DNA of 64,000 nt, taken from positions 288,552 to 352,551 of the forward strand of contig NZ_VKAA01000002.1 of NCBI RefSeq assembly GCF_007096635.1, read 5' to 3'. A model generated the notes under the pieces. The model had not been told where the DNA came from, searched no databases, and was given only the letters and a program-made list of their open reading frames with translations. A program made the translations under genes and the position numbers. How positions within the stretch are numbered: position 1 is the stretch's first letter; each line of letters begins with the position of its first letter. Shown piece by piece: positions 37,211 to 46,136 of the stretch. Source of the DNA: Mycolicibacterium sp. 018/SC-01/001 (GTDB taxonomy: Bacteria; Actinomycetota; Actinomycetes; Mycobacteriales; Mycobacteriaceae).

Positions 37211-38850
37211 GGCCGGCCTTTGACGGCAGTCGGGGCGTCGGCCGCCTTCTTGGCGGGTTGCTTCTTGGCCGCGGCTTTCTTCGCCGCCTTCTTCGCCGGA
37301 GCTTTCTTCGCCGCGGCGTTCTTCGCCGCGGCCTTCTTGGCCGGTGCTTTCTTGGCCGGCTTGCTCTGGCACCGGTACAGATCGGGCTCAGGCACCGCGT
37401 CGCTGGGCCAGTCCTTCAACGTGTCGAGATAGAGCTGGCGCACCTCGGCTATGCGCTCCTCGAGGTTGTCGTGGGTCCAGCCGTCGACCGAAATCGGCGG
37501 GTAGACAACGACATCCACCGTTCCGGGATTGAAGGTGCTGGAGTCGCGAGACGCGATCACCTCCGCGTTGCGGATCACGATCGGCACGATCGGGATGCCT
37601 ACCGACATCGCAATCCGGAAGGGACCCTTCTTGAACTCCCCCACTTCGAAGGTGTCCAGCCGAGTGCCTTCGGGCGCGATCAGGATGGAGACCCCCTTGC
37701 GGGCGAGGTCTTCGACCTTCTTGAGACCTTCGACCGCCTTCTGGGGATCGTCGCGGTCGATGAACGCGGCGTCCATGATCCGGCCCATGGTTCCGACGAT
37801 CGGATCGTTCTCGAGTTCTTTCTTGCCCACCGAGGTGAAGTTGTCGCTGACCAGCCGGCCGGCGATCATCGGATCGGCCTGGTTGCGGTGGTTGAAGATG
37901 AACACCGCGGGCCGCTCTGCGGTCAGATTCTCCTCACCGAGCACGTTGAGGTTGATGCCGACAGCGGTCATCAGCGTCCGGCTGAACACCGAGGTGAAGA
38001 AGTTGACTCCGTTGCGCCGGTTGCGGGTCAGCAGGCCGACGCCCAAGGCGCCCCACGCCACCGGCACCATCGACGCGATACCGGCAACGGTCCGCAGTTG
38101 CGCGACGGGGTTGGCGCCGCTGCGGCTGCTGAACCGCAGGATGGGCCAGCCCCGCTTGGCGGCGACCGCCGCCATCTTCCCTTCCGGATTGGTGGGCCGG
38201 GGGTTGCCGACGAGGTACATCAGCGCGACGTCCTCGTCACCGTCGGCGTAGAAGTAGCTCTTCGACAGATCGACACCGTTGGCGGCCGCGAACTCCTGCA
38301 CCGCGCGGGCCTTGCCCGGACCCCAGATGATGGGCCGTTCGACCTCGCCGGTGATCAACCCGTTCTCGTCGGTCTCGAACTTGTTGCTGAGGATGTTCTC
38401 GATGCCGAGGAAGCGGGCGACGGGCTCGACCTGCACGGTGAGCGCGGACGAGCTGAGCACCACCGTGTGCCCGCGCGCCATGTGGGCCCGCACCAGCTGA
38501 CGCATCTCGGGGTAGATGCGGCCGACGATCTTCTGGGAGAACAGCCGCTCGGCCAGTTCGTCGATGTCCTCCACGGAATTGCCGCGCAGCATCCGGGCGC
38601 CCTTGCCGATCAGATCCTCGAACTCCGACCGGCCCAGTTGGTGGTTGAGGCCGGCTTGGACCATGCCGATGAACTCACCGATCGACATCTGACGGCGGCG
38701 CAGCCGGTCCTGCGTCATCACCACCCCGGTGAACCCGGCGACCAGAGTGCCGTCGAGATCGAAGAAGGCCCCGACCTCAGGCCCCTCCGGGCTCGCTTCG
38801 ATCTCGGCGACCGAACCCGGCAGGCGCAACTGGGGGTTGTTCGGGCTCAC
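37207..38850 (-). CDS. plsC: HAD-IB phosphatase / lysophosphatidic acid acyltransferase fusion (PlsC, Rv2483c)
   Basis: 547 aa from GTG 38850 (GTGA overlap). An N-terminal HAD domain (FFDLDGTLV ~30; [25 protein letters not shown]) is fused to a C-terminal PlsC domain with HRNQADP (H-x4-D, ~330) and IAPEGTRLD. It should make phosphatidate from lysophosphatidate; the HAD part may dephosphorylate a phosphomonoester. The last ~50 residues are a Lys/Ala/Pro repeat (KKAPAKKA type), similar to histone-H1-like tails. Confidence 0.92.
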   Translation of the reverse strand: MSPNNPQLRLPGSVAEIEASPEGPEVGAFFDLDGTLVAGFTGVVMTQDRLRRRQMSIGEFIGMVQAGLNHQLGRSEFEDLIGKGARMLRGNSVEDIDELAERLFSQKIVGRIYPEMRQLVRAHMARGHTVVLSSSALTVQVEPVARFLGIENILSNKFETDENGLITGEVERPIIWGPGKARAVQEFAAANGVDLSKSYFYADGDEDVALMYLVGNPRPTNPEGKMAAVAAKRGWPILRFSSRSGANPVAQLRTVAGIASMVPVAWGALGVGLLTRNRRNGVNFFTSVFSRTLMTAVGINLNVLGEENLTAERPAVFIFNHRNQADPMIAGRLVSDNFTSVGKKELENDPIVGTMGRIMDAAFIDRDDPQKAVEGLKKVEDLARKGVSILIAPEGTRLDTFEVGEFKKGPFRIAMSVGIPIVPIVIRNAEVIASRDSSTFNPGTVDVVVYPPISVDGWTHDNLEERIAEVRQLYLDTLKDWPSDAVPEPDLYRCQSKPAKKAPAKKAAAKNAAAKKAPAKKAAKKAAAKKQPAKKAADAPTAVKGRP

Positions 38851-40337
38851 TGGGCGGCACTTCCCTTCGTCGAGGCGGTACGGGACACGGGCACGGCAGA
38901 CTCGGCGGTGAACGTTGCCGGGTGGGCGCGCCCCTGCCCGCCGAGTGCGAGCACTTCGTCGAAGCCTGCCAGCAGACATCGCGCCAGCAAGGCCGGGTCG
39001 GTGACCGCGGCGCGGTCGTAGCGGACCGTGACCGTGCAATAGCCCGAGCGCGAGATCAGCACCACCATCATCGCCACGCCGGGCAGCGGCCCCAATCCGT
39101 ACTGCCGCAACACCCGCGCCCCGGCAATGAACGTGTCGCCCGCGTAGACCGGCACATTGCTCGCCTGAACATCGGAGTTCACGATGGACCCCGCCATCGA
39201 CTCCAGCACCGTGTCGGGCAGCAGAGACACGATGGGGGCGATCGCGCCGACCATGTCGAGCGCGCGCTCGTCGCGCTTGCGCGTCATCTGGGTCCTGATG
39301 TTGCGGATGCGGACCGCCGGATCGGAGAGTCCGATCGGCGCGGCGAGGTTGACGCCGGCGAACCGGTTGCCGCCGGCCGGGTCGGCTTCCGACCGCAGGT
39401 TCACCGGTACCGCCATCGGGAGCGTGTCGACCGGCACTCCCTTGGCCTGGTGGTAGAGCCGCAGTGCGCCGCAGAGGCCCGCGAGATAGGCGTCGTTGAT
39501 GGAGCCGCCAGCGGCCTTGGCGGCGCGGTGGAGGTCGCCGAATTCGATGTCGATGGCCTCGCTGCGGCTCGACAGCGAGCGCCGCCGCAGCAGCGGCGAC
39601 GGGGCGGCGACCGGTCCGATCACGCGGGCGCCCGACATCGCGTAGTCGATGACGCTCCCCAGTCGGGACACGGGGTCGCGTACCACGTGACCGACCGCTT
39701 GCGCCGCACCGAACAGCACGTCACGCACCCCTCCGGCGAGGGTGCCGGGTAGGCGGTTGAACCCCTGGCGCATCAGGTCGTTGGGCGAGAGGTCGGCCGG
39801 GATCGGCAGTGGCGGCACGGGTTGCCGCGGCGGGTGCCGTTCGAGGTCGTACAGGTTGGCGAACATCTCGACCCCGCCCACACCGTCGGTGACCGCGTGG
39901 CTCAGGTGCACCATCAGCGCGGCTCGACCGCCGTGCACCCCCTCGATCAGCGTCGCCGTCCACAGCGGCCGGGAGATGTCCAGCGGTGACTGCGCGGCCA
40001 CCTCGGCGAGGTCCATCACCTGACGAACGCTGCCGGGCTCCGGCACGCGAACGCGGCGCAGGTGGAAGTCGAGGTTGAAGTCAGGGTCGACGACCCAGCG
40101 CGGCGCCGCCGTCGGCAGCGTCGGGATCACGACCTTCTGCCGCAGCCGGAGCACCTTGCGGGACGCGGTGTCGAAGCGGGTGCGGAAGACGTTCCAGTCG
40201 GGAGTGGTGTCGAGCAGCTCGACGGTCAGGATGCCGGAGCGGGTCCGCGGGTTCGCCTCGCCGCGGTGCAGGATCTGGTCGAGGGGGCTGAGTTCCTCGG
40301 GCAGTCCTGCCGCGTCCACGCCCGGCGGGTTGCTCAT
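38847..40337 (-). CDS. Wax ester synthase/diacylglycerol acyltransferase (WS/DGAT, Rv2484c)
   Basis: 496 aa from ATG 40337. The catalytic motif H-x-x-x-D-G is in MVHLSHAVTDGVGG (~residue 148), and a C-terminal DUF1298 segment includes GLCGALRLY, PVNLRSEADP and NRFAGVNLAAPIG. It transfers acyl-CoA to diacylglycerol or alcohol, forming triacylglycerol or wax. It is coupled by 4-nt overlap to the two acyltransferase genes, giving a glycerolipid operon plsB2-plsC-DGAT read from 40337 down to 34862. Confidence 0.92.
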   Translation of the reverse strand: MSNPPGVDAAGLPEELSPLDQILHRGEANPRTRSGILTVELLDTTPDWNVFRTRFDTASRKVLRLRQKVVIPTLPTAAPRWVVDPDFNLDFHLRRVRVPEPGSVRQVMDLAEVAAQSPLDISRPLWTATLIEGVHGGRAALMVHLSHAVTDGVGGVEMFANLYDLERHPPRQPVPPLPIPADLSPNDLMRQGFNRLPGTLAGGVRDVLFGAAQAVGHVVRDPVSRLGSVIDYAMSGARVIGPVAAPSPLLRRRSLSSRSEAIDIEFGDLHRAAKAAGGSINDAYLAGLCGALRLYHQAKGVPVDTLPMAVPVNLRSEADPAGGNRFAGVNLAAPIGLSDPAVRIRNIRTQMTRKRDERALDMVGAIAPIVSLLPDTVLESMAGSIVNSDVQASNVPVYAGDTFIAGARVLRQYGLGPLPGVAMMVVLISRSGYCTVTVRYDRAAVTDPALLARCLLAGFDEVLALGGQGRAHPATFTAESAVPVSRTASTKGSAAQ

Positions 40338-40412
40338 GGGCACCACGCTAGTCGGCTGACCTGTGACGCGGAGCGGCTTTAGGGCCTGCGCGCGATACAC
40401 TCCTCGGGCGTT

Positions 40413-40486
40413 GCCTCCGTAGCTCAGTTGGATAGAGCAAGGGCCTTCTAATCCCTAGGTCGCAGGTTCGATTCCTGCCGGGGGCG
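40413..40486 (+). tRNA. tRNA-Arg (anticodon TCT)
   Basis: A 74-nt cloverleaf: acceptor GCCTCCG pairs with CGGGGGC (one G-T pair), the D arm is GCTCAGTTGGATAGAGC, the anticodon loop CTTCTAA gives TCT, and the T arm is GCAGG-TTCGATT-CCTGC. CCA is not encoded. It reads AGA codons, which are rare in this GC-rich genome. Confidence 0.95.
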
Positions 40487-40499
40487 CTCTCGCCCGTTG

Positions 40500-43067
40500 C
40501 TACGCGGGCAGCAGATTCGGTCCCATGTTCACGCCGGCCGACGTCGTCGGCAACGTCACCTCCACGCTGTCGATGTGCACGAACCCGAACTGGGTGAGAT
40601 TCAGGAACGGCGTTGCGGTGGTGAAGATCTGCAGCTCCAGATCGCTGTCGGGCGTCATCGTGTACGCGATGTCCTCGAGGTCGATCTCGGCCACCTGGTC
40701 GCGGCCGTTGAGCGTGACCGGCACCGGCGAGACGATGTTGCCGACGACCAGCCCGGTGCTCTTGTCGACGACCTGAGCGTAGATGTGGCGACTGCTGCCC
40801 AACCCGCTGTAGTTGATGACCACGTGGGGCGCACCGACGACGTTCGCTTCGCCCCCGGGATTGCTGATCGGGATCGTGACCGCGTTGGTCGCGACGGAAC
40901 CGGCGCCCAGCCCGTAGGGCAGTGGGATCTCCGGCTGTGGGCCGGATCCACCGATGAACGGGATGATCGGCAGGGTCTTGCCGGTGTCCCACACTGTCGG
41001 CGGCACCTTGCTGTCGGCGTCGTAGAAGTCGTCCGCCGTCGGCCGCGTCTCCGACGCCCAGCGGTCGCTGTTCTGGTCGGTCCACTCGAATGCGTACGGA
41101 TCCGCCGGGATGGGAAGGTCCTTGACGTAGCGCTGCATCCACTCCGCGGTCTCGGTGAGGAACCACACCTCGTCGGCGTCGCCGTTGCCCTGCCCCGGTA
41201 GGCAGGTGCCATGACCGCCGCAGTACCAGATCAGCTTCACGTTCGGGTTGTTCGCCATGTAGCCCATGTTGAGGATCGACTGCTGCAGCGGGAACAGGAC
41301 GTCGACGGTGCCCTGGATGATCAGGGTGGGGATGTCGATGTTGCGTACCGTCTGTCCCGGGCCGCTGTTCTGCAGCAACTGGATCTGGCTCGGTGTGAGG
41401 ATGCCCAGCGAGGCGCCTGTCAGGATGCCGCCATAGATCTGGGGGTTGATCCGCGCGCCGGTCTCGACGAGCCCGAGCAGCAGCAATCCGGCGTAGGACG
41501 TCCGGAATGCGCTGTGCGGGTACAGCGAATCGGGAAGCGTGTTCCAGGCCCAGCCGGGCGCGATCGCGTCGACCCGGTCATCGCTTGCGGCGGTGACGAA
41601 TTGGATGCCACCGCCGTAGGAGACACCGACCATGCCCATGGTGGGATCGCCGGCTTTGTCGAGTTGGACACCGCTCTGCGTCGACACCCAGCTGATCAGC
41701 TCGGAGACGTCCTGGCCCTCGTACTGCGGGCTGTCGAGCTGCAGTCGGCCACCTGAAGCGAATTCGCCGCGGGGATCCCAGGTGACGACGTTGTAGCCGA
41801 GGGAGCGGAACGTCGAAACGAACGGATCGGCCGGATCGGTTGCGCCCGGCTGCGCCAAGCCCGGCCCGTTGAAGATGGTCTCGTAACCCGGCTTCCCGAG
41901 GTCCGGTGAGCCCGCGAGCGCGGGGAAGAAATTGGTGCTGATCTTCGTGCCGTCCCACGATGTCACGAACGTGGTGAATGCGATCGGCTGCCCGGCACGC
42001 AAGCCGGTGATGTCGACCGAGATGTCCTGCAGCTCAGCGGTGCCGAGCAGGCCGGACAGCACGCCCGCCTGCTGCAGTCGCTGGACGACCGGCGTGATGA
42101 GACTGGACCCGACGATGGGCAGGCCGGTGATCACCGTCGTGAACTTCGTGTTCTGCGCGACGAGCACCGAGAACGTCTCGGTGCCGGTCGGACCGTTGGT
42201 GGCGTTCTCATCGGCGTAGGGCAGGAACCGGAACGCCCCCGTCGTGGCGTCCAGCGTGAGCTTTCCGCCGTTGCTCGGACGGTCGATCACGGTGTAGGTG
42301 GAGCCGTCCGCGGTGGTGCAGGCGGTGCCGACGACGCAGCCACTGATGACGCCCTGTGTCACGCGGATCGAGTAGGGATCGATGTCGAGCGCGGACTGGC
42401 GGCGCGCACCGGCGAGCAGCAGCAGATCCGACAGCGACCCGCCCACCGGCGTGGACCCGCTCCCCGACGATGCGGGACTGAGCGTCCGGTCCAGAGCTGA
42501 CAACAGGCCCGTCACGACTGTGCGAGCCGGTGCTTCGTCGACAGCCCGGACCGGCGGTGTCCACAGCGTGGTCTGCACCCGGGGCTCGTCGGCCTGCTGG
42601 CGACCAGCCACCGCGCGCGGAGTCTGCAGCCACGACAGGACACGGGGCTGCTCAGCCGCCGCAGGGGTGGGCTCCGCAGCCGGCGCCTCCTCGGAAGTGG
42701 CCGAATCCTGCTGTTGCGTGGATGTTTCGGTGCGCGCCTTCCGACGATCACCACCGCGGCGAGGAGTCGCGTCGGACTCGTCAGCGGCCTCCGCCCTGGC
42801 GTCGGCGCGCTTCTGACGCTCCTCGGCCACGCGGTCGGTGATGCCTTTGACCGTGTCCGCCAACGAGGTGCGTTCGGTGCTCCGATGCTTGCCCAACGGC
42901 TGCTTGCCGGTGTTCGACTGTGAGGTCTGGGCCGACTGGGACGGCGGCGAGGTCGACGCGTCGGTGTCGTCGGCGTAGGCCACTCCCTGCCCGGTGATGA
43001 TCGCGGTCCCGACACCGAGGGCGATCGCCAGACCTCCGACACGACCGACATAGCTAGCAGCACGCAT
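40500..43067 (-). CDS. Secreted CocE/S15-like alpha/beta hydrolase with low-complexity linker and Ig-like domain
   Basis: 855 aa from ATG 43067. Order: signal peptide (MRAASYVGRVGGLAIALGVGTAIITGQGVAYA), a ~150-residue charged Ser/Thr/Arg/Glu linker, an Ig-like cadherin-type segment (YTVIDRPSNGGKLTLDATTGAFRFLPY ~280-330), the hydrolase, and a beta-rich C-terminal domain (~720-855). Catalytic triad: Ser in GVSYGGG, Asp in GTVDVLFP, His in GGHGTC. It is probably a surface or secreted esterase or acyl-peptidase of unknown substrate. It lies 14 nt from the tRNA, in convergent orientation. Confidence 0.82.
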   Translation of the reverse strand: MRAASYVGRVGGLAIALGVGTAIITGQGVAYADDTDASTSPPSQSAQTSQSNTGKQPLGKHRSTERTSLADTVKGITDRVAEERQKRADARAEAADESDATPRRGGDRRKARTETSTQQQDSATSEEAPAAEPTPAAAEQPRVLSWLQTPRAVAGRQQADEPRVQTTLWTPPVRAVDEAPARTVVTGLLSALDRTLSPASSGSGSTPVGGSLSDLLLLAGARRQSALDIDPYSIRVTQGVISGCVVGTACTTADGSTYTVIDRPSNGGKLTLDATTGAFRFLPYADENATNGPTGTETFSVLVAQNTKFTTVITGLPIVGSSLITPVVQRLQQAGVLSGLLGTAELQDISVDITGLRAGQPIAFTTFVTSWDGTKISTNFFPALAGSPDLGKPGYETIFNGPGLAQPGATDPADPFVSTFRSLGYNVVTWDPRGEFASGGRLQLDSPQYEGQDVSELISWVSTQSGVQLDKAGDPTMGMVGVSYGGGIQFVTAASDDRVDAIAPGWAWNTLPDSLYPHSAFRTSYAGLLLLGLVETGARINPQIYGGILTGASLGILTPSQIQLLQNSGPGQTVRNIDIPTLIIQGTVDVLFPLQQSILNMGYMANNPNVKLIWYCGGHGTCLPGQGNGDADEVWFLTETAEWMQRYVKDLPIPADPYAFEWTDQNSDRWASETRPTADDFYDADSKVPPTVWDTGKTLPIIPFIGGSGPQPEIPLPYGLGAGSVATNAVTIPISNPGGEANVVGAPHVVINYSGLGSSRHIYAQVVDKSTGLVVGNIVSPVPVTLNGRDQVAEIDLEDIAYTMTPDSDLELQIFTTATPFLNLTQFGFVHIDSVEVTLPTTSAGVNMGPNLLPA

Positions 43068-43258
43068 GATCCGAACCTCCGACGTCGCCACCCGAAACGG
43101 GGCAGACACTACGCCGGGCAGTTCATGATCGCGGCCGAATCGAGCCATCGGCTTGTGACGCTGTCAAGTGACCGAAGCTGACAGTTGCCGCCTCTGGCAA
43201 CATGATTGGGCGCAGCCGTTGCGTAGAACGGTGAGCCCACTTCGGCCGTCTGAGGTAC

Positions 43259-43852
43259 ATGACCGACTACTGGAACCACAACACCGCCTACCACCCGTGG
43301 GTGCTGGCGCTCGTTCGTGGCGGCGACGTTCTCGACGTCGGGTGCGGCGACGGCTTACTCGCTCAGCGGATGGCTCCGCTGGCCCGTTCGGTCCGCGGTA
43401 TCGATCCCGACCCGGAGTCGGTGCGGCGAGCGCGGGCCAGGCTGACGGGAATCGACAACGTCTCCATCGATCAGGTCGCATTCTCGGACTTGCGGGCCGA
43501 CACAGGGTTCGACCTGATCACCTTCGTCGGGAGCCTGCACCACCTGGATGTGCCGCGTGCACTGGCCGCAGCGAGGGACATGCTGCGTCCCGGCGGTCAC
43601 CTGGCGGTGGTGGGGCTGAGCGCGAACACGACCGCGGTCGACTGGCTGTGGTCGGCGCTCTGCCTGCCGGCTGTGCGCCTGGGTTCGCTGTGGCATCGAG
43701 AGACACGCGACATCGGCGTGGCCGTCGCTCGTCCGCGCGAAAACCTGGCGGAGATCCGCCGTATCGCCGACGATTTGCTTCCCTGCGCGCACATCCGGCG
43801 CGGGCTCTACTACCGGTACCTCTTGCGGTGGCAGCGACCTCAGAACTCCTGA
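43259..43852 (+). CDS. Class I SAM-dependent methyltransferase
   Basis: 197 aa. Motif I VLDVGCGDGLLAQRM (~residue 25), an acidic residue at GIDPDPESVRRARA and LHHLDVPRALAAARDMLRPGGHLAVVGL (motifs II-III) define the UbiE/Methyltransf_11 type. The small size suggests a small-molecule substrate. It is divergent from the secreted hydrolase with a 191-bp gap, and its 3' end is 66 bp from the 13E12-type gene. Confidence 0.88.
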   Translation: MTDYWNHNTAYHPWVLALVRGGDVLDVGCGDGLLAQRMAPLARSVRGIDPDPESVRRARARLTGIDNVSIDQVAFSDLRADTGFDLITFVGSLHHLDVPRALAAARDMLRPGGHLAVVGLSANTTAVDWLWSALCLPAVRLGSLWHRETRDIGVAVARPRENLAEIRRIADDLLPCAHIRRGLYYRYLLRWQRPQNS

Positions 43853-43899
43853 CTGTCGTTGTCGGCGGTGAACCCGCCTCAGCCATACTTGTCGGTCCT

Positions 43900-43915
43900 T
43901 CGAACTAGTGTTCGA
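43900..43915. promoter_or_regulatory. LexA/SOS box
   Basis: TCGAACTAGTGTTCGA is a perfect match to the mycobacterial SOS box TCGAAC-N4-GTTCGA. It ends 3 nt before the first ATG of the 13E12-family gene. LexA should block transcription until DNA damage; some M. tuberculosis 13E12 genes are known to be LexA-controlled. Confidence 0.8.
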
Positions 43916-43918
43916 TTC

Positions 43919-45278
43919 ATGGATGTGGTGGCGGGTGCTATGGCGGGGCTGCGGGCTCAGCTGGCGATCCTGTCTCAGGTCTGTGACACGCTCTCGCATC
44001 GTGAGCTGGTTGCTCTGATGGCTGAGGTAACGACGGTGATCCGGTCCGTCCCGGCGCTGGAGCATCAGATCCTGGCCCGGCTCGTGGCCGAGACCGAGCC
44101 GCGCCGGCTCGGGGAAGCGTCATGGAAGAAGGTGCTCACCACCGCGCTACGCGTCTCTGACCGCGACGCCAAGCGCCGCTTGGCTGACGCGGCCGCGTTG
44201 GGCCCGCGACAGGGCTCTGACCGGGGAACCGCTGCCACCGGTCTGGGAGGCGACCGCGGCGGCGCAGGCGGCCGGGGTGTTGGATGCCGAGCATGTCGCG
44301 GTGATCGCGAAGTTCCACAGCGGGTTGCCGGTGTGGGTGGATGTGGACACCCGCGCCGCCGCCGATCGGCAGTTGGCGTCGTTGGGGGCGGGGTTGACCC
44401 CGACCGAGCTGGCCAAGGCTGCGGCCCGGTTGGCGGCGATGATCGATGCCGACGGGCCGGCGCCGACCGATGCCGATCGGGCCCGTAAGCGTGGCATCAC
44501 CCTCGGTGAGCAGCAGGCCGACGGGATGAGTCGGCTGACCGGGTGGGTCACCCCCGAATTCCGAGCCCACTACGAAGCGATCCAGGCCAAGCTCGCCGCC
44601 CCCGGGATGTGCAACCCCGACGACCACACCCCCTGCATCGACGGCGAACCCGATGAAGAGCAGCGGCGCACCGACACCCGCAGCGCCGCGCAGCGTCATC
44701 ATGATGCGTGGCTGGCCGTCGGGCGGATCGCCCTGTGCTCGGGAGAGCTCGGCTCGCACAACGGGTTACCGGTGACGGTGATCGTGTCCACGACCCTGCA
44801 GGAGCTCGAAACAGGTGCTGGGGTGGCGGTGACCGGCGGCGGCTCGCTGCTGCCGATGGGCGATCTGATCCGGCTGGCCTCCCACGCCCACCATTACCTC
44901 GCGGTGTTCGACTCCCACACCAGTCAGCCGCTCTACCTCGGCCGCACGAAACGCTTGGCCTCGGCGGCGCAGCGGATCATGCTGCACTCCTCCGCCCGTG
45001 GCTGCACGAGACCCGGCTGCACGGTGCCGGGCTATTGGACCCAGGTCCATCACGTCACCGACTGGAAGAGCGGCGGGGCCACCGACGTCACCGGCCTCAC
45101 CCTGGCCTGCGGGCCGGACAATCGCATGGTCGAACAGACCGGGTGGACGACGCACACCAACGACCGGGGCCAGACCGAATGGCTGCCCCCACCCGAGTTG
45201 GATACCGGCCAGCGCCGAATCAACGGCTACCACCACCCCGAGCGCTACCTCCTGCCCGAAGACGACCACGGACCGTAG
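43919..45278 (+). pseudogene. 13E12-repeat/DUF222 HNH endonuclease, frameshifted
   Basis: A typical 13E12/DUF222 gene split over two frames. The first part (from ATG 43919, MDVVAGAMAGLRAQLAIL) runs through DAKRRLADAAALGPRQ and then goes out of frame near 44211. The other frame continues with ALTGEPLPPVWEATAAAQAAG and LDAEHVAVIAKFHSGLP, and carries the HNH domain (RPGCTVPGYWTQVHHVTDWKSGG ... NRMVEQTGW). Removing one A at 44211 restores a ~453-aa protein. It is either a pseudogene, a sequence error or a phase-type variant. An SOS box lies directly upstream. Confidence 0.85.
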
Positions 45279-45289
45279 GCTGACCGGCG

Positions 45290-46042
45290 ATGAGCACTGG
45301 AGACGTCGACCGCCGGCTGAGCCCGCGGCCCGACGAGGGGTACGTGTACTCGACCGCGTGGCGCGTTGCGACCGGCGATGTCGGCGACGACCTGAACCTG
45401 CGCCTGGACGGCGTGGCCCGCTACATCCAGGAGGTCGGCGCCGAGAACCTCGTCGATGCGGCTGAGGCCGAGGAGCATCCACACTGGCTGGTGCAGAGGA
45501 CGGTGATCGACGTCATCGAGCCGATCGGCTTCCCCAACGACGTGACGTTCCACCGTTGGTGCTCGGCGCTGTCACTGCGCTGGTGCACGATGCGCGTAGA
45601 TCTGATCGGCAGCGACGGTGGGCGTATCGAGACCGAGGGCTTCTGGATCGCCATGAATGCCAAAACCCTGACGCCGCAGCGGGCCACCGACACCCTTCTC
45701 GAGAAGTTCGGGACCACCACCACCGAGCATCGGCTCAAATGGCGGCCGTGGCTCCAGAACCCGGACACCATCGAGGACAGCACGCCGTTTGCGTTGCGCC
45801 GCACCGACATCGACCTGTTCGAACACGTCACCAACACCGCCTACTGGCATGCGATCCACGAAGTGATGGCGCTGGCACCCGAGGTGTGCACGCCGCCCTA
45901 TCGCGCGGTGGTCGAGTACCGCAAACCCATCAAGTACGGCGAGGACGTCGTGCTCGGATGGATGCGCGACGGGGACGACGTCCACATCGCGCTGTCCGTC
46001 GGCGACGAGGTTCGGGCGGCGGGGCTGCTGCGAAGCCTCTGA
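45290..46042 (+). CDS. Acyl-ACP thioesterase-like protein (double hotdog, FatA-like)
   Basis: 250 aa with two hotdog repeats: repeat 1 (YSTAWRVATGDVGDDLNLRLDGVARYIQEVGAENL) and repeat 2 (LRRTDIDLFEHVTNTAYWHAIHEVM, where Asp, Asn and His resemble the FatA active-site pattern N-x-H). It probably cleaves acyl-ACP or acyl-CoA. It starts at ATG 45290, 11 nt after the 13E12 stop. Confidence 0.8.
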   Translation: MSTGDVDRRLSPRPDEGYVYSTAWRVATGDVGDDLNLRLDGVARYIQEVGAENLVDAAEAEEHPHWLVQRTVIDVIEPIGFPNDVTFHRWCSALSLRWCTMRVDLIGSDGGRIETEGFWIAMNAKTLTPQRATDTLLEKFGTTTTEHRLKWRPWLQNPDTIEDSTPFALRRTDIDLFEHVTNTAYWHAIHEVMALAPEVCTPPYRAVVEYRKPIKYGEDVVLGWMRDGDDVHIALSVGDEVRAAGLLRSL

Positions 46043-46136
46043 CGGAGTCTCGGTGAATGGGACTGCGCCTTGTCCCACATCGACGTGCCGTTCACGGTGA
46101 ACCCGACCTTGAACCCAACGGCGGGAGGAACCCTTC

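Noticed and set aside
37211..37372. N-terminal extension of PlsB2 rich in Glu/Gly/Ser
   Set aside because: It is the out-of-frame reading of the Lys/Ala repeat tail of the overlapping plsC gene.
34862..40337. Possible mobile element around the lipid operon
   Set aside because: The overlapping plsB2-plsC-DGAT order is conserved in M. tuberculosis; no transposase or terminal repeats.
40413..40486. tRNA-Arg as integration site
   Set aside because: No second copy of its 3' end and no integrase gene were seen.
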